A DNA stretch of 64,000 nucleotides, taken from Streptomyces durmitorensis. GTDB taxonomy: Bacteria > Actinomycetota > Actinomycetes > Streptomycetales > Streptomycetaceae. This document shows, one piece after another, positions 1 to 9,495 of this stretch. Made by a program: the position numbers and the translations under genes. The stretch is from positions 4,774,001 through 4,838,000 of the forward strand of contig NZ_CP097289.1 in assembly GCF_023498005.1 (NCBI RefSeq), given 5' to 3'. Numbering within the stretch: the stretch's first letter is position 1; each line of letters starts with the position of its first letter. The notes below the pieces were generated by a model, which ran no database searches, had not been told where the DNA came from, and worked only from the letters and a program-made list of their open reading frames with translations.

Positions 1-202
1 GCATGGACAGGCCGAGGTCGGACAGAACGTCGATGACCTCGTCCGAGTGGGCCCAGCCCAGCACGTCGGGGCCGATGAGGATGCCGAGCACGATCTCGAA
101 GATGACCAGGGGAACACGGACCCGGCGCGCGAGACCGTGGGCCAGCAGAGGCGCCAGTACCGCGACGGCCATGATGAGGATCAGCGTCCCCGGATGATCC
201 AT
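1..202 (-). CDS. CPA2-type cation/proton antiporter, N-terminal fragment
   Basis: The minus strand reads ATG at 202, preceded by a GGGGGA ribosome site, and stays open to the window edge (67 codons). The translation starts MDHPGTLILIMAVAVLAPLL, a hydrophobic first helix. It is followed by LARRVRVPLVIFEIVLGILIGPDVLGW spread over the second helix region, a pattern typical of the first two helices of monovalent cation:proton antiporter-2 family membrane proteins. Only this N-terminus is in the window, so ion specificity and any C-terminal regulatory domain cannot be judged. It runs in the same direction as the large surface protein gene to its right, separated by a strong terminator. Confidence 0.7.
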   Translation of the reverse strand, partial: MDHPGTLILIMAVAVLAPLLAHGLARRVRVPLVIFEIVLGILIGPDVLGWAHSDEVIDVLSDLGLSM

Positions 203-326
203 GACGGCGTCCCCCTGACGTGCGGTGCGGCGCGTTCGTGATGCTCCGACGATCGGGGAGGCGGACCGCCGCGGCACGTGAGAGCGGCCCATGCGGGTGA
301 CGCCTGCCGACCGCTCGGCAGCACAC

Positions 327-370
327 GTGCCGCGGCCCCGGGAGAGGTGACTCCTCCGGGGCCGCGGCAC
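327..370 (-). terminator. Terminator hairpin after the surface-protein gene
   Basis: A GC-rich inverted repeat, with arms beginning GTGCCGCGGCCCCGG and ending in its reverse complement, lies just beyond the stop of the large minus-strand gene and before the antiporter start. It probably ends that transcript. Confidence 0.75.
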
Positions 371-391
371 GTTCGGTGCGGTCGGTCCTGC

Positions 392-3300
392 TCAGCCGGT
401 GCGCCGCCGCGCGACCATCCGGGCGAGCAGGCCACCGGCGAGGGCCAGCGCGGCGAGCAGACTGCCGATGACCGTCCAGTCCGTGGATCCGGTGTCGGCC
501 AGGTGCCCGTCGTCGGGGTCCGGGCTCGGAGTCGGGTCGGGATCCGGCGTCTCGTCGAAGGTGTTGGTGACGTCGACCGACGCCGACCCGTCGACGACGA
601 CCTCGCCGTCGTCGCCCCCGTCGGAGGCCTCGTACGTGACCGTGTCACCGCCCGGCACATCCGTCTCCGTCACGGTGCACTCGGCGCCGTCCGGAACGCT
701 GATCTCGCGGCTCTCGCCGTCTTCGAGCTCGAAGGCGCTGTCCTCGGGTGCGAGCGGTACGTCGCCCTGCTCCGTGGTGCAGGCGAGGGCGAACTCGTAG
801 GGGCCCGCACCGCCGTTCTCCACATGCTTGGTGACCTTCACGACGCCGGCGGGGAAGGTGTTCGTGACGGTGATGACCGCGCCGTCACCGTCGCCTTCAC
901 CGCTGCCGTCGGCCGTGATCACGGCCGGGTCGTCGGCCGAACCGTGGTCGACGACCGCCTTTGCGGCACCGCCGGTGTCGACCTCCTGGGCCCAGCACCG
1001 GGTGTTCACGGGCAGCGGCTTGATGGTGACCGGTTCGTCGGCGCCCACCTCGTACGTCTTGTGGAGCACGAGGTCGCTCGCGCCGCCCGAGGCGTTCGGC
1101 AGGGCGCAGGAGACCTCGACCTCGAAGGTGCGGCCGTCCGCGTAGGACGCGGCGTCCCCGTCGAGCGTCTTGATCAGCTTCAGGGCGCCGAACCGGAAGG
1201 TGTTGGTGATCCGGGCGCTCTGCACGGAGGCCTTCCCCATGCCCGGCTCGATGGTGACCTCGACCGGATCACCGGCGGGGTGGTCGGGACTGCCGCCCCG
1301 GGCCGAGGTCTCCCACACCTCGCACTCCGCACCCGCGGGCAGCCCCTCGATGGTCACGGGCTTGTCCGCGGAGACCTTGTAGTCCTTGTCGAGGACGGTG
1401 CGCTGCGGCCGTCCCTGCGGGTCGATGACGCAGGTGACGTGATAGGTGAACGGCACCTTCTTCAGGGCCCCGTCCAGCTGGTCGGGGTGCTCGCCGATCC
1501 GCTTCACCAGCTTCAGGTCGCCGTAGGCGAGGGCGACACCGACCTGGATCGGCTCGTTGGCCTGGAGCACGCGCGGGGAGCCCGCGCGGTCGGTGGTCTC
1601 GTTGTGGGCGTAGGAGTTCCAGGCGATGGTCGGGTCACCGTTCTCGGTGACGTCGAGCGGGGTGTCCATGGCGTACGTGATGTTGACGGTGCCGCCCGGC
1701 GCGAGCGGCGTCGGGAAGGCGAGATCCATTCGGGCGCCCACGGCCCGCGCGCTGTACGCGTCGTCCCAGGTGCTCGCCGGGCACTGGGAGGCGCTGGATC
1801 CCGCGCCGCCCATGTCCAGGTCGTCGGTGCACAGCGGTTCGTCGTTCTCGTAGCTGACGGCCATCGTGCCAGGACCGGTCAGCTGAGGCCGCGAGGCGAG
1901 GGTGGGGCGCTTGTCCCAGGCGGTGCCGCGGCTCTGGTCGAGGATGACGCCCTTGTCGCCCTGGACGGGGAAGCGGTCGGCGATGCGCATGTTGGTTCCG
2001 GCCTCGGTGCCGGAGTTCTGGATGCGCATCAGGTAGTGGTAGCGGTCACCGGGATTCACCAGGGCGATGCACGGGTTGGCCGTGTACTGGCGGCCGGTGG
2101 AGTCGGTGGTGGACAGGCACGCGTCGTCGCCGACGTCGACGACCTTGCGGGTGCGGGTGTTGTACCAGCCGAGGCTGTCGTTGCCGGACACCCACTTGCG
2201 GGCGGTGAACGCGGCACCGGATTTGGCGGTCAGCGTCGCGTCGGCCACGCAGTACCGGCCGTCACCGAAGCCGCCGTCGTCCTGCGTGGTGCCGTCGCAG
2301 GTCATGTCGGGGTCGGACGAAGTGGCGCCCATGGTGTTGGTGACCACGTCACCGGCGTTGATGCCGGCCTCAAGCCGTACGTGGATCTCGATGGTCAGCG
2401 TGGCGCCGGGCGCGAGGACCCATGCCTTGCCGTCGTCGTCCTCGGAGAAGTCCCAGGTGAGGTCCGAGACGCGACCCCCGCTCGTGGTCTCGTCGAATTC
2501 CGGAGTAGGCACCGCCGGAGTACCTTCGGGCACCTTCGTGTTGATGATCTTGTACGGCTGTCCGCCGTCCCCGTCGAAGGTGTCGACGAAGGCGATGCCC
2601 GGCGGCAGCGCGTCCTTGACGACCAGGTTCGGGATGTTCGCGGTGCCGGTGTTGGTGACCTTCAGGTAGAAGGGCGCGTCCTCGCCCGGCGCGAGCACGG
2701 TGTTCGGCGTCTTGCCCACCGAGAGCACCGGGTCGCCCTTGACCAGGTTCAAGGTGGCGTCGACGGGGTCGATGTCCTTGGGCTTGTCCTCGTCCTCCAC
2801 CTTGGTGAGGAAGCTGCCGCTCGCCGTGTCCTCCAGGTGGCTGGGCACCGGTTCGCCGTTGCTGCGCAGGGACGGGCGGGGGCTGACGGTGAAGACCAGC
2901 TTCCCGTCGCAGCTCGACTCGGTGCACGGGGTGATCGTGTAGCCGTCGTTGAAGCCGCTCGTGGACGAGTAGGTGGCGCGCAGGCCGGTGACGTCGGCGG
3001 CGGCCACACCCGAGGGCAGCGCGGCGGAGGCGGACGGCGTGCCGTTCACCCAGGCCCCGTCCACGTAGGCGTCGATGCGTACGCGGTCGGCGCCCTTCGG
3101 CATCTGGTTGGACTTGATGGACACGAAGTCGACGGCGTCGAAGAAGTCGCTGTCCTGGTCGGTCACCTGGAGGTACTTGGCCGACATGTTGCCGGTGTTG
3201 CGCACTGTGAGGGTGGCGTCCGCCTGCTGCCGGGGCAGGCCGGGCACGTACTCGGGCAGCTCGCCGGGGCTGATCGACTTGTTCAAGGACGCCGAGTCGT

Positions 3301-5488
3301 CGGCGGGGCCCGTCGTCATGCCGGGGGAGCAGACGTTGTCGCCCGCTTCGTAGTCGCCGCCCGCCGAGATCGAGTAGCAGTTGCTGAACGTCTCGCCGTT
3401 CTCGACGCCCTCGCGCCGCTCGGTGACGACGTCGACGGTGAAGCTGGACTGGGGCGGCAGATTGCCGTCGTAGGAGGCGCGCACGCCCTTGGCGCGCAGC
3501 AGCAGGGCGGTGTCGGACTCGTCGTAGGGGACCCATGCGCCGTCACCGCCGTCCGCGGCCGGGTCCCACAGCTCGATGGTGACCGGCGCGGAGGACGGCG
3601 AGACGGTCACGGAGTCGATCTGGAGCACGTCGAAGGGGCTCTCCCCCGTCGGCTTGCCGTCAGGACCGGCGGGCGGGTCGGTGAGGACCGGGTCGATCAG
3701 CGGCTTGTTGCCGTTGTTGGTGACCTTGAGGTGCATGGGGATGGGCTGGCCGGGCGGCACGTTCGTCTGGTCGACGGTCTTCTCGCCCGAGCCCGAGGTG
3801 TGGGGCGATTCGACGGGCAGGTTCATGCAGGCGGTGCCGGACGCTGTGCCGCTGCCGTCGGTGCGGCCCGCGTCACCCTCGAAACCGGCGCAGTTGGAGA
3901 CGCCGGGGCTCGACCCCGATGGCAGGTCTTCCGCGGTGACCTCGTCGGTGAGGGTGCCGTGCAGGTCGAGGCCCGCGTCGGCGCCCTCCTCGATGGTGGG
4001 CTCGCCGTCCGCGTCCACGCCGGTGTACGTCACCTGGACCTTGGTGACGGTGGTTCCGTCCTTGGCGACGTCGACGGTCGTGTTCTCCGTGTACGTCTTC
4101 GTGGTGCTGGTCCCGTCGGCGTAGGTGACGGTCAGCTTCGCCTCGGTCGCCCCTTCGGGGAAGCGCAGTCGCACCTTGTCGATGTCGATCTTGTCGAACT
4201 CGTTGGTCGCGTTCGCGTCCGGCTCGGTGATCGTGATCGACTTCACCGGGAAAGGCGAGTTGTTCTTGACGTCGACCACCGTGCTGACCGGCGAGTTCTC
4301 CCCGACCACGGCGTGCTCACCGGTCTCCTGGCTGAAGTCGCCGTCGGTGTCCGGGAAGAATTTCTTGGTCCCGTTGAGCACGAGGATGTCCGGCAGGATG
4401 TCGTACGTGTCGCACGCCTGCGCCCCGTTCACCGTGCCGTCCGTCTTCTCGTCGGCGGACGGGGTGGCGCAGTTGTCGACGGTGATCTTGTCCGTGGGCC
4501 GCAGCGGCGAACCGTCCGAACGCTTGGTGTCACGCAGCTCCAGGCCGACCTCGACGGTGCCGCCGGTCGCGTCGTAGGGCAGTGGGTCGCCGTCGCTGTC
4601 GCTGAAGACGACCTCGAATCCGACCACGTCCTGCGCGTCCACCCCGGCGGGCAAAGGCAGTTGGCCGGGCGCGGAGATGTTCCGGCCGGTGCGCGTGGAG
4701 CCGTCCGCCAGGGTGACCACCAGGTGCGCCTGGTCGGCACCCTCCGGGAAGCGGGTCACAGAGGCGGAGGTGAAGTCGAAGTACTCGAAGGTCTCCTCGC
4801 TGGTGTCGGACACCGACAGCTCGGTGACCTCGGCCGACGAGGAGGAGTTGTTGCGCACCCCGAGGGTGACGGTGGACTTCTCGCCGCTGCCGGCGACCGC
4901 CGAACCGTCCTCCCAGGTCTTGGTCGCCACCGGCTTGACCACGCGAGGGATGGACACGGTGACGTCGGTGTCGTCCTTCTTCGGGTCGGCGTTGTCGGCG
5001 GACACCCTGGCGGTGTTCGTGACGGTGGCCCCGTCCTTGAGCTGCGTGTCGGCGGGCAGCCGCATCCCGACCTCCACGGTGCCGGCCTGGCCCGCCCGCA
5101 GGCCGGTCTCGCCCGCCGGGTTCTGCAGGGTCTGCTTGTAGACGATCGTCAGCTTCCGCGTGGACTCGTCGTAGGTGACGTCCCGCGTGGTGGTGCTCTG
5201 CGGCAGGCTGGTCACCTCCAGCCCTGCCGGGAGCGTGTCCGTGACGGTGAAGTCCACACAGTCGACCGTCAGCCCCGAGCACTGGCCGTTGAGCGTGTAG
5301 ATGAAATCGTCCCCCGGCTCCAGCGGATCACCGCCGGTGTCGTTGGTCTTGGTGATCCCGACCGAGCTCTGCGGGTCGTCGGGGGCCGCCGCGAGCGGCA
5401 CCGCGGCCGCCTGGGGGGCGAAGAGCAGGCTGAGCGCGGTCGCGATCCCCACGACGAGTCGGGCGAGCGGTGGCCGACATCTGCGCAT
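392..5488 (-). CDS. Large LAXTG-anchored repetitive surface protein (DUF11/DUF5979-like repeats)
   Basis: This is a 1698-residue secreted protein. Residues 1-29 form a signal peptide (RRCR n-region, hydrophobic core, AQAAA-type cleavage region). The body is a chain of immunoglobulin-like repeats with recurring NTGN, VTNT and TNTF motifs, as in DUF11-type adhesin stalks. The last three repeats (about residues 1320-1640) each end in TNTF and resemble DUF5979 domains. A Pro/Asp-rich wall-spanning stretch follows, then LADTG (about 1663-1667), a hydrophobic helix and an Arg-rich tail. LAXTG is the motif favoured by class E sortases, and three such sortases lie 9-13 kb away, so covalent attachment to peptidoglycan is likely. 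ATG at 5488 has ACGAGGA upstream. The ligand or role is unknown: adhesion or cell-surface architecture is inference. Confidence 0.85.
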   Translation of the reverse strand: MRRCRPPLARLVVGIATALSLLFAPQAAAVPLAAAPDDPQSSVGITKTNDTGGDPLEPGDDFIYTLNGQCSGLTVDCVDFTVTDTLPAGLEVTSLPQSTTTRDVTYDESTRKLTIVYKQTLQNPAGETGLRAGQAGTVEVGMRLPADTQLKDGATVTNTARVSADNADPKKDDTDVTVSIPRVVKPVATKTWEDGSAVAGSGEKSTVTLGVRNNSSSSAEVTELSVSDTSEETFEYFDFTSASVTRFPEGADQAHLVVTLADGSTRTGRNISAPGQLPLPAGVDAQDVVGFEVVFSDSDGDPLPYDATGGTVEVGLELRDTKRSDGSPLRPTDKITVDNCATPSADEKTDGTVNGAQACDTYDILPDILVLNGTKKFFPDTDGDFSQETGEHAVVGENSPVSTVVDVKNNSPFPVKSITITEPDANATNEFDKIDIDKVRLRFPEGATEAKLTVTYADGTSTTKTYTENTTVDVAKDGTTVTKVQVTYTGVDADGEPTIEEGADAGLDLHGTLTDEVTAEDLPSGSSPGVSNCAGFEGDAGRTDGSGTASGTACMNLPVESPHTSGSGEKTVDQTNVPPGQPIPMHLKVTNNGNKPLIDPVLTDPPAGPDGKPTGESPFDVLQIDSVTVSPSSAPVTIELWDPAADGGDGAWVPYDESDTALLLRAKGVRASYDGNLPPQSSFTVDVVTERREGVENGETFSNCYSISAGGDYEAGDNVCSPGMTTGPADDSASLNKSISPGELPEYVPGLPRQQADATLTVRNTGNMSAKYLQVTDQDSDFFDAVDFVSIKSNQMPKGADRVRIDAYVDGAWVNGTPSASAALPSGVAAADVTGLRATYSSTSGFNDGYTITPCTESSCDGKLVFTVSPRPSLRSNGEPVPSHLEDTASGSFLTKVEDEDKPKDIDPVDATLNLVKGDPVLSVGKTPNTVLAPGEDAPFYLKVTNTGTANIPNLVVKDALPPGIAFVDTFDGDGGQPYKIINTKVPEGTPAVPTPEFDETTSGGRVSDLTWDFSEDDDGKAWVLAPGATLTIEIHVRLEAGINAGDVVTNTMGATSSDPDMTCDGTTQDDGGFGDGRYCVADATLTAKSGAAFTARKWVSGNDSLGWYNTRTRKVVDVGDDACLSTTDSTGRQYTANPCIALVNPGDRYHYLMRIQNSGTEAGTNMRIADRFPVQGDKGVILDQSRGTAWDKRPTLASRPQLTGPGTMAVSYENDEPLCTDDLDMGGAGSSASQCPASTWDDAYSARAVGARMDLAFPTPLAPGGTVNITYAMDTPLDVTENGDPTIAWNSYAHNETTDRAGSPRVLQANEPIQVGVALAYGDLKLVKRIGEHPDQLDGALKKVPFTYHVTCVIDPQGRPQRTVLDKDYKVSADKPVTIEGLPAGAECEVWETSARGGSPDHPAGDPVEVTIEPGMGKASVQSARITNTFRFGALKLIKTLDGDAASYADGRTFEVEVSCALPNASGGASDLVLHKTYEVGADEPVTIKPLPVNTRCWAQEVDTGGAAKAVVDHGSADDPAVITADGSGEGDGDGAVITVTNTFPAGVVKVTKHVENGGAGPYEFALACTTEQGDVPLAPEDSAFELEDGESREISVPDGAECTVTETDVPGGDTVTYEASDGGDDGEVVVDGSASVDVTNTFDETPDPDPTPSPDPDDGHLADTGSTDWTVIGSLLAALALAGGLLARMVARRRTG

Positions 5489-5871
5489 GAACCAGTCCTC
5501 GTCTGAGCCGTCGACGGCTCACCGCGGGGGTGCTCCGCGGGTTCGCCTTCGACTGAGTCGTCAGTGATCACCCGGGACGCTAAGGGGTGCGTTGATCACA
5601 CAAGACGGGCCACACCGCATAAGTGATGATCAGTCAGCTAATTAGATCGTTCGGGGGAGCACGGGAACGCCGGTGCCCGGCTCCACGCCCGTCACGACCT
5701 CGACCCGTATGGCACGCTCATGACAATCACGAGCTCACAGAGCGGGACACCGGCAAGTGAGATAGCTCACCGCAAGATCCTTACCCGCGTCGCCCTCCGG
5801 GCCACAGCCGCCCAGGAAACGAGAAACGGGCCTCCACCAGGACTTTCATCCTGGTGGAGGCCCGCTCCACA
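5489..5871 (-). promoter_or_regulatory. Upstream region of the surface-protein gene with three TGATCA palindromes
   Basis: This 383-base stretch has no credible gene. It holds the leader and presumed promoter of the surface-protein gene. TGATCA palindromes at 5565-5570, 5593-5598 and 5627-5632 are candidate operator elements, the first inside GTGATCAC. A hairpin with CCGCGG arms lies at 5522-5540 in the leader. The tRNA-Leu terminator occupies its right end. Regulation is inferred only from symmetry. Confidence 0.35.
5827..5864 (-). terminator. Terminator downstream of tRNA-Leu
   Basis: A perfect hairpin with CGGGCCTCCACCAGGA-type arms around a CTTTCA loop sits 7 bases beyond the 3' end of tRNA-Leu, on the side where its transcript would end. 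Confidence 0.8.
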
Positions 5872-5958
5872 TGGTGCGCGAGGGGGGAGTTGAACCCCCA
5901 CGCCCTTTCGGGCACTGGAACCTGAATCCAGCGCGTCTGCCTATTCCGCCACCCGCGC
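5872..5958 (-). tRNA. tRNA-Leu (anticodon CAG)
   Basis: The minus strand folds as an 87-nt class II tRNA. The 5' GCGCGGG pairs with 3' CTCGCGC (one G-U), followed by A and an encoded CCA. The anticodon stem CTGGA/TCCAG encloses TTCAGGT, giving anticodon CAG. A long variable arm (GCCCGAAAGGGC) and the T-loop GTTCAAC are visible. Confidence 0.95.
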
Positions 5959-6343
5959 ATGGGTGTTGTCTTGGGTCTCTCACTGCTTGGTGCGAGCGCC
6001 TTCCGACATCCAGAAGATTAGCACGGTGCCGGGGGTGGATTCACATCCGTATTCGGGGGCACCTGCCCTGATGATCCGAAGAGAACAGGGCCGGGCCGAC
6101 CGAGTTGAGCCGTACCCGGCGAAGCTCCGGGGCCGGGTGCGGGACACTGGTTTGAGGCCCCCTCTACGATCCCTGGTAGAGGAGCCTGAGAGGAGCCGGA
6201 AGGATCCCGGAACCCCGGTGCGGGCATGCCTTGTGAGAGGCGACACTCATCGACTGGGCGGACAGGGGGAACCAGCCGATTTCCCTGCGCGTGGATACGA
6301 TCAGTAAGCAGTACCAGGATGACTACGACGGAGGAGGTGCCCC
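5959..6343 (+). promoter_or_regulatory. Intergenic region: tRNA-Leu and fhaA promoters
   Basis: These 385 bases lie between the divergently oriented tRNA-Leu and fhaA genes. No convincing ORF is present; the short ones lack ribosome sites. It must hold both promoters, and I cannot assign clear -10/-35 boxes. A ribosome site GGAGGTG (6333-6339) lies 4-5 bases before the fhaA ATG. Confidence 0.4.
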
Positions 6344-7252
6344 ATGGGAGTCATGAAGAAGTTCGAGCAGCGACTCGAAGGTCTCGTCAACGGCACCTTC
6401 GCCAAGGTGTTCAAGTCCGAGGTCCAGCCCGTCGAGATCGCCGGCGCCCTGCAGCGCGAGTGCGACAACAACGCGACGATCTGGAACCGCGAGCGGACGG
6501 TCGTCCCCAATGACTTCATCGTGGAGCTCAGCGCGCCCGACTTCGAGCGCCTGAGCCCCTACTCGGGACAGCTCGGCGACGAGCTGTCCGGGATGGTGCG
6601 CGAGTACGCCAAGCAGCAGCGGTACAGCTTCATGGGCCCCATCAAGGTCCACCTGGAGAAAGCCGAGGACCTCGACACGGGTCTGTACCGAGTGCGCAGC
6701 CGCACGCTCGCGTCCAGCACCTCGCAGAGCCCCGAGCGCGCTCCTGCCGGACCCTCCGGGAACCCTTCCGCGGGCCCCACGAACGCCGGCCACAGCCCCG
6801 CCAGGCCGCCCGCGGGCGGCGCCGGCGGTGGCTACGGCTACCCGCAGCCCCCTCAGCCCTCCAGCGCTCCCCCCATGCCCGCCGCGCCGCCCCCAGGCGG
6901 TCGCCCCGGCGGGGCCGCTCCGGCACCGAGCCGCCCCCAGGGGCCCGGCGCCGGGCCTCTTCCGGGTGCGCAGGTACGGCGCTGGATCGAGATCAACGGC
7001 AATCGCCATCAGATCTCCCGCCCGACGCTGGTGCTGGGTCGCAGCACCGACGCCGATGTGCGGATCGACGACCCCGGCGTATCGCGCCGGCACTGTGAGA
7101 TCCGGACCGGAACGCCCTCGACGATCCAGGATCTCGGGTCTACCAACGGCATCGTGGTAGACGGGCAGCACACCACCCGCGCTACGCTCCGCGACGGCTC
7201 GCGGATCGTCGTGGGCCAAACCACCATCGTTTACCGGCAAGCCGAAGGGTGA
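6344..7252 (+). CDS. fhaA: FhaA: DUF3662 and FHA domain protein
   Basis: A 302-residue cytoplasmic scaffold. Residues 1-118 match the DUF3662 domain (MGVMKKFEQRLEGLVNGTFA start). A Pro/Gly/Ala-rich linker follows, then a C-terminal FHA domain (about 205-302) with the phosphothreonine-binding motifs LGRSTDADV, SRRHCEI and DLGSTNG. In actinobacteria FhaA recognises proteins phosphorylated by PknB, including components of peptidoglycan synthesis. It is the first gene of a six-gene operon that ends with pknB. GGAGGTG stands 4-5 bases upstream of the ATG, and fhaB begins 10 bases after the stop. Confidence 0.93.
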   Translation: MGVMKKFEQRLEGLVNGTFAKVFKSEVQPVEIAGALQRECDNNATIWNRERTVVPNDFIVELSAPDFERLSPYSGQLGDELSGMVREYAKQQRYSFMGPIKVHLEKAEDLDTGLYRVRSRTLASSTSQSPERAPAGPSGNPSAGPTNAGHSPARPPAGGAGGGYGYPQPPQPSSAPPMPAAPPPGGRPGGAAPAPSRPQGPGAGPLPGAQVRRWIEINGNRHQISRPTLVLGRSTDADVRIDDPGVSRRHCEIRTGTPSTIQDLGSTNGIVVDGQHTTRATLRDGSRIVVGQTTIVYRQAEG

Positions 7253-7262
7253 AGCGGGGGCA

Positions 7263-7787
7263 ATGTCAGAGCTGACCCTGACGGTCATGCGGCTGGGTTT
7301 CCTAGCCGTTCTGTGGCTGTTCGTGATCGTGGCCGTCCAGGTCATCCGTAGCGACCTGTTCGGAACACGCGTCACACAGCGCGGCTCACGCCGTGAGAAC
7401 GCACGTCCGCAGCAGGCCGCCCGCCAGCAACAGCAGGCGGCCGCACCACCTCCCCAGCGCCAGCAGCAGGGCGGCGGGCGGCAGCGCCGTGGCGCCCCCA
7501 GCAAGCTGGTCGTATCCGAAGGGATCCTCGCGGGCACGACGGTCGCCCTGCAGGGTCAGACGATCTCGCTGGGCCGAGCGCACGATTCGACGATCGTGCT
7601 GGACGACGACTACGCGTCCAGCAGGCATGCCAGGATCTACCCGGACCGTGACGGCCAGTGGATCGTCGAGGATCTCGGGTCCACCAACGGCACGTATCTC
7701 GACCGGACCCGACTCACCACCCCGACGCCCGTTCCGCTGGGCGCGCCGATCCGCATCGGCAAGACCGTCATCGAGCTGCGGAAGTAG
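7263..7787 (+). CDS. fhaB: FhaB: membrane-anchored FHA domain protein
   Basis: A 174-residue protein with one N-terminal membrane helix (about residues 10-28, LGFLAVLWLFVIVAVQVI), a Gln/Arg-rich linker and an FHA domain (about 80-174) showing LGRAHDSTI, SSRHARI and DLGSTNGTYLD. It is expected to bind phosphothreonine on PknB-pathway proteins at the cytoplasmic face of the membrane, close to the RodA/PbpA elongation machinery encoded next to it. It sits between fhaA and the phosphatase gene in the conserved actinobacterial order. GGGGG precedes the ATG. Confidence 0.93.
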   Translation: MSELTLTVMRLGFLAVLWLFVIVAVQVIRSDLFGTRVTQRGSRRENARPQQAARQQQQAAAPPPQRQQQGGGRQRRGAPSKLVVSEGILAGTTVALQGQTISLGRAHDSTIVLDDDYASSRHARIYPDRDGQWIVEDLGSTNGTYLDRTRLTTPTPVPLGAPIRIGKTVIELRK

Positions 7788-7882
7788 TACTACGTCATGA
7801 CAGAGCGCGAGCGGAGCGAGCGAGCCGAAACGGCTGTCCACACACTGGACGCCAGCGCGCTCCCGACCGGAGGGTGGGCACC

Positions 7883-9469
7883 GTGCGGATGTACCCGGAG
7901 CCGACGGGCGAGGTGCGCATGAGTCTGTCTTTGCGCTTCGCCGCCGGATCGCACAAAGGCATGATCCGGGAGGGGAACGAGGACTCCGGCTATGCCGGTC
8001 CGCGTCTCCTCGCGATCGCCGACGGCATGGGGGGCCAGGCCGCGGGTGAGGTGGCGAGCTCCGAGGTGATCTCGACGCTCGTCACCCTCGACGACGACGT
8101 ACCGGGATCGGACATCCTCACGTCGCTCGGCACCGCCGTGCAGCGCGCCAACGACCAACTGCGCCTGATGGTCGAGGAGGACCCCCAGCTCGAGGGCATG
8201 GGGACGACGCTGACCGCCCTGCTGTGGACGGGCCAGCGCCTTGGCCTCGTACACGTCGGCGACTCACGCGCCTACCTCCTTCGGGACGGCGTCCTCACGC
8301 AGATCACCCAGGACCACACCTGGGTGCAGCGCCTGGTCGACGAGGGCCGGATCACCGAGGAGGAAGCCACCACCCACCCGCAGCGCTCCTTGCTGATGCG
8401 CGCGCTGGGCAGTGGTGAGCACGTCGAACCGGACCTCTCCATCCGTGAGGTCCGCGCCGGCGACCGCTATCTGATCTGCTCGGACGGCCTGTCCGGCGTC
8501 GTCTCCCATCAGACGATGGAAGACACCCTCGCGAGCTACCAAGGCCCCCAGGAGACCGTGCAGGAGCTCATCCAGCTCGCGCTGCGCGGCGGCGGCCCCG
8601 ACAACATCACGGTGATCGTCGCCGACGTCCTGGACATCGACAGCGGCGACACCCTGGCCGGCCAGCTCTCCGACACCCCCGTGGTCGTCGGCGCGGTCGC
8701 CGAGAACCAGCTCCAGGCGCAGGACGACGACGGCGCCATGCAGACCCCCGCGGGCCGTGCGTCGGGCCTCGGCCGTCCCGTGCCCCCGCAGCCCTCCGGA
8801 GGCGGCTTCGGGCCGCCCGGAAGCGGTGACACGGCGAGCTACGCCCCCGAGGGGAGCTTCGGCGCGTACAGCGACGAGGACTTCGTGAAGCCCCGCGGCG
8901 GCCGCAAGTGGCTCAAGAGATCGCTCTACACCGTGCTCGCCCTGGCGGTCATCGGCGGCGGCCTGTACGGCGGCTACCGCTGGACCCAGACCCAGTACTA
9001 CGTCGGCACGAACGACGAGAACGTCGCCCTGTACCGCGGCATCGACCAGGACCTGGCGTGGGTCAGCCTGTCGAAGGTCGAGGAGAACTACCCCAAGATC
9101 GAACTCAAGTACCTCCCGCCGTACCAGCGCAAGCAGGTCGAGGGGACCATCCCCGAGGGCAATCTCGACGACGCCAGGAGCAAGATCGAGGAGCTTGGCC
9201 TGCAGGCATCCGCCTGCGAGAAGGACGCCGAGCGCCGCGAGGCGGAGCGCGAGAACGCCAAGCCCGGTGAGGGCGAGGCGGGCGGCACGACCGGTCTGGC
9301 CGCCAAGGCCCCCACGGACGATCCGACCGACCCGGCGGAAACGAACGACAAGAACGACAAGAACAGCACCACCGACAAGAACAAGTCCAAGACCGCACCG
9401 ACTCCCACACCCGGCCCCAGCCTCTCCGAGGAAGAGGAGAAGCTGGTCCCGCTGTGCGGTAAGCAGTAA
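7883..9469 (+). CDS. pstP: PstP: membrane PP2C-type Ser/Thr protein phosphatase
   Basis: About 528 residues. The N-terminal PP2C domain carries the metal-binding motifs REGNEDSGY, IADGMGG, VGDSRAYL and SDGLSG, then GGPDNITVIV. A charged/Gly linker leads to one membrane helix (about 347-367) and an extracellular tail rich in Thr/Asp/Lys. It should dephosphorylate PknB and its substrates such as the FHA proteins and cell-wall enzymes. I chose GTG at 7883 because GGAGGG lies 8 bases before it. ATG at 7889, or ATG at 7919 (MSLSLRFAAGSHKG), remain possible. The ORF stays open further upstream, but those residues are not PP2C-like. Confidence 0.93.
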   Translation: MRMYPEPTGEVRMSLSLRFAAGSHKGMIREGNEDSGYAGPRLLAIADGMGGQAAGEVASSEVISTLVTLDDDVPGSDILTSLGTAVQRANDQLRLMVEEDPQLEGMGTTLTALLWTGQRLGLVHVGDSRAYLLRDGVLTQITQDHTWVQRLVDEGRITEEEATTHPQRSLLMRALGSGEHVEPDLSIREVRAGDRYLICSDGLSGVVSHQTMEDTLASYQGPQETVQELIQLALRGGGPDNITVIVADVLDIDSGDTLAGQLSDTPVVVGAVAENQLQAQDDDGAMQTPAGRASGLGRPVPPQPSGGGFGPPGSGDTASYAPEGSFGAYSDEDFVKPRGGRKWLKRSLYTVLALAVIGGGLYGGYRWTQTQYYVGTNDENVALYRGIDQDLAWVSLSKVEENYPKIELKYLPPYQRKQVEGTIPEGNLDDARSKIEELGLQASACEKDAERREAERENAKPGEGEAGGTTGLAAKAPTDDPTDPAETNDKNDKNSTTDKNKSKTAPTPTPGPSLSEEEEKLVPLCGKQ

Positions 9470-9495
9470 GCAGCCGTTGGGGGCCTTTGCACGCC

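Noticed and set aside
278..5506. A 1742-codon open frame on the plus strand, antisense to the surface protein
   Set aside because: It is an artefact of high G+C at third codon positions of the real minus-strand gene. The product is Arg/Gly/Val/Asp filler with no domain, while the opposite strand gives a signal peptide, repeats and a sorting motif.
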